The notes under the pieces were generated by a model that saw nothing but the letters and a program-made list of their open reading frames with translations, was not told the origin of the DNA and did not search any database. Positions 4,961 through 5,447 of a stretch of DNA of 5,447 bases are shown piece by piece. Position 1 is the stretch's first letter; each line of letters begins with the position of its first letter. Where the stretch lies: positions 1 through 5,447 of the forward strand of contig JACQEL010000433.1 of the NCBI GenBank assembly GCA_016200595.1, given 5' to 3'. The stretch is from Deltaproteobacteria bacterium. Lineage in GTDB: Bacteria > Desulfobacterota > Binatia > Bin18. The position numbers and the translations under genes are program-made.

Positions 4961-5447
4961 GTGTGGAGTTCCGGACAAAGTCGTATGACCAACGAGCAAG
5001 AGGCCATGCTCATCGTGCTTTGCGGCCGCCTTTTTCTCGGCACCGCTCAGGATGCGGAGGCCCTGGCGCTGTTGCGTTCCCCCTTGGACTGGCCACACCT
5101 TTGCCAAAGGGCAGCGGAGGTGGGAATGAGTGGCATTGTCGCTTCTCAATTGCAGCGACTTGAGCGAATGCACAATCTTGATCTTCCCCTTGAGCCTTTC
5201 AGCCAAACCCTGCATGGGGTTTTCCGTCACAGTGGAACCCTACTGGCCTTTCTTTCGGCGCTCAGCGGGACGCTACGGCAGAAAGGTCTGCAGGTGATCC
5301 TGCTCAAAGGCGGGGCCTTGATCAAAACTGTGTACCGTGAGCAGCCGGGGTTGCGGCCTTTAGGTGATCTAGACCTTTTGGTCAGAGCCGAAGACCTCCC
5401 TGGTGGCGAGGAAGTGCTCCGCCTACACGGCTTCCGCCCGCTCGTCC
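4961..5447 (+). CDS. Nucleotidyltransferase-fold family protein, 3' truncated by window end
   Basis: An open frame runs from GTG 4961 to the window edge (162 codons visible). ATG 4985 and ATG 4943 are alternative starts in the same frame. Counted from ATG 4985, a helical N-terminal region of about 100 residues is followed by VILLKGGALI (104-113) and LRPLGDLDLLV (123-133). The KGG followed by R-x-x-G-D-L-D is the signature of the large uncharacterised nucleotidyltransferase family, with D128 and D130 as the expected metal-binding pair. Members commonly have 300-400 residues, so roughly half is missing. They recur beside HprK-like kinases and PqqD-like proteins, including lasso-peptide and exopolysaccharide-associated clusters, and are presumed to transfer a nucleotide group to a protein, peptide or small molecule. 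The substrate is unknown here. The gene is separated from the PqqD fusion by 168 bp of repeat-bearing DNA, so it may be transcribed with it or separately. Confidence 0.85.
   Translation, partial: MWSSGQSRMTNEQEAMLIVLCGRLFLGTAQDAEALALLRSPLDWPHLCQRAAEVGMSGIVASQLQRLERMHNLDLPLEPFSQTLHGVFRHSGTLLAFLSALSGTLRQKGLQVILLKGGALIKTVYREQPGLRPLGDLDLLVRAEDLPGGEEVLRLHGFRPLV

Noticed and set aside
4963..5163. 66-codon frame overlapping the start of the nucleotidyltransferase gene
   Set aside because: The overlapping frame encodes the clear KGG and GDLD motifs and continues to the window end; this one is arginine-rich without motifs.
1..5447. CRISPR array, tRNA or rRNA genes
   Set aside because: No regularly spaced repeats, tRNA-like cloverleaf segments or rRNA-conserved strings were seen by eye.

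Overview
The window is a compact, co-directional (+ strand) gene cluster from a moderately GC-rich bacterium. The genes are packed tightly: a 4-nt ATGA overlap, a 45-nt gap and a 53-nt overlap. A twin-arginine-like signal and REP-like intergenic palindromes suggest an environmental, probably Gram-negative-type genome. The sequence alone does not allow a taxonomic assignment.

Layout: (1) 1-223 holds what may be the last codons of an upstream gene (stop at 41-43) and a 93-bp REP/BIME-like palindromic element (79-171). (2) 224-2137 encodes a full-length glutamine-hydrolysing asparagine synthetase-type amidotransferase. (3) 2134-3366 encodes a GT4-type glycosyltransferase, joined to gene 2 by ATGA and preceded by a run of nine G. 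(4) 3412-4347 encodes an HPr kinase-like P-loop kinase, preceded by a 14-codon open stretch in the same frame. (5) 4295-4792 encodes an unusual three-part protein: a PqqD-type peptide-recognition domain, an internal Tat-like signal and a 37-residue tail with eight cysteines. (6) 4793-4960 is non-genic apart from a doubtful 33-codon ORF; it carries a second GTAG-type hairpin and a 12-bp palindrome. (7) 4961 to the window end encodes the N-terminal part of a nucleotidyltransferase-fold protein, cut by the window edge.

How the genes may work together: HPr kinase-like protein, PqqD-like protein and nucleotidyltransferase-fold protein, with an AsnB-type enzyme nearby, is a combination known from two settings. 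One is lasso-peptide and related RiPP clusters with tailoring kinases. The other is HprK-related cassettes close to exopolysaccharide/exosortase loci. The AsnB here keeps its glutaminase residues and sits beside a glycosyltransferase, which favours an envelope or glycan setting for the first two genes. The most striking point is that the PqqD-like domain is covalently joined to what looks like its own exportable, cysteine-rich peptide. The kinase and the nucleotidyltransferase would then be candidate modifying enzymes. That functional link is inference; the domain order and motifs are visible in the sequence.
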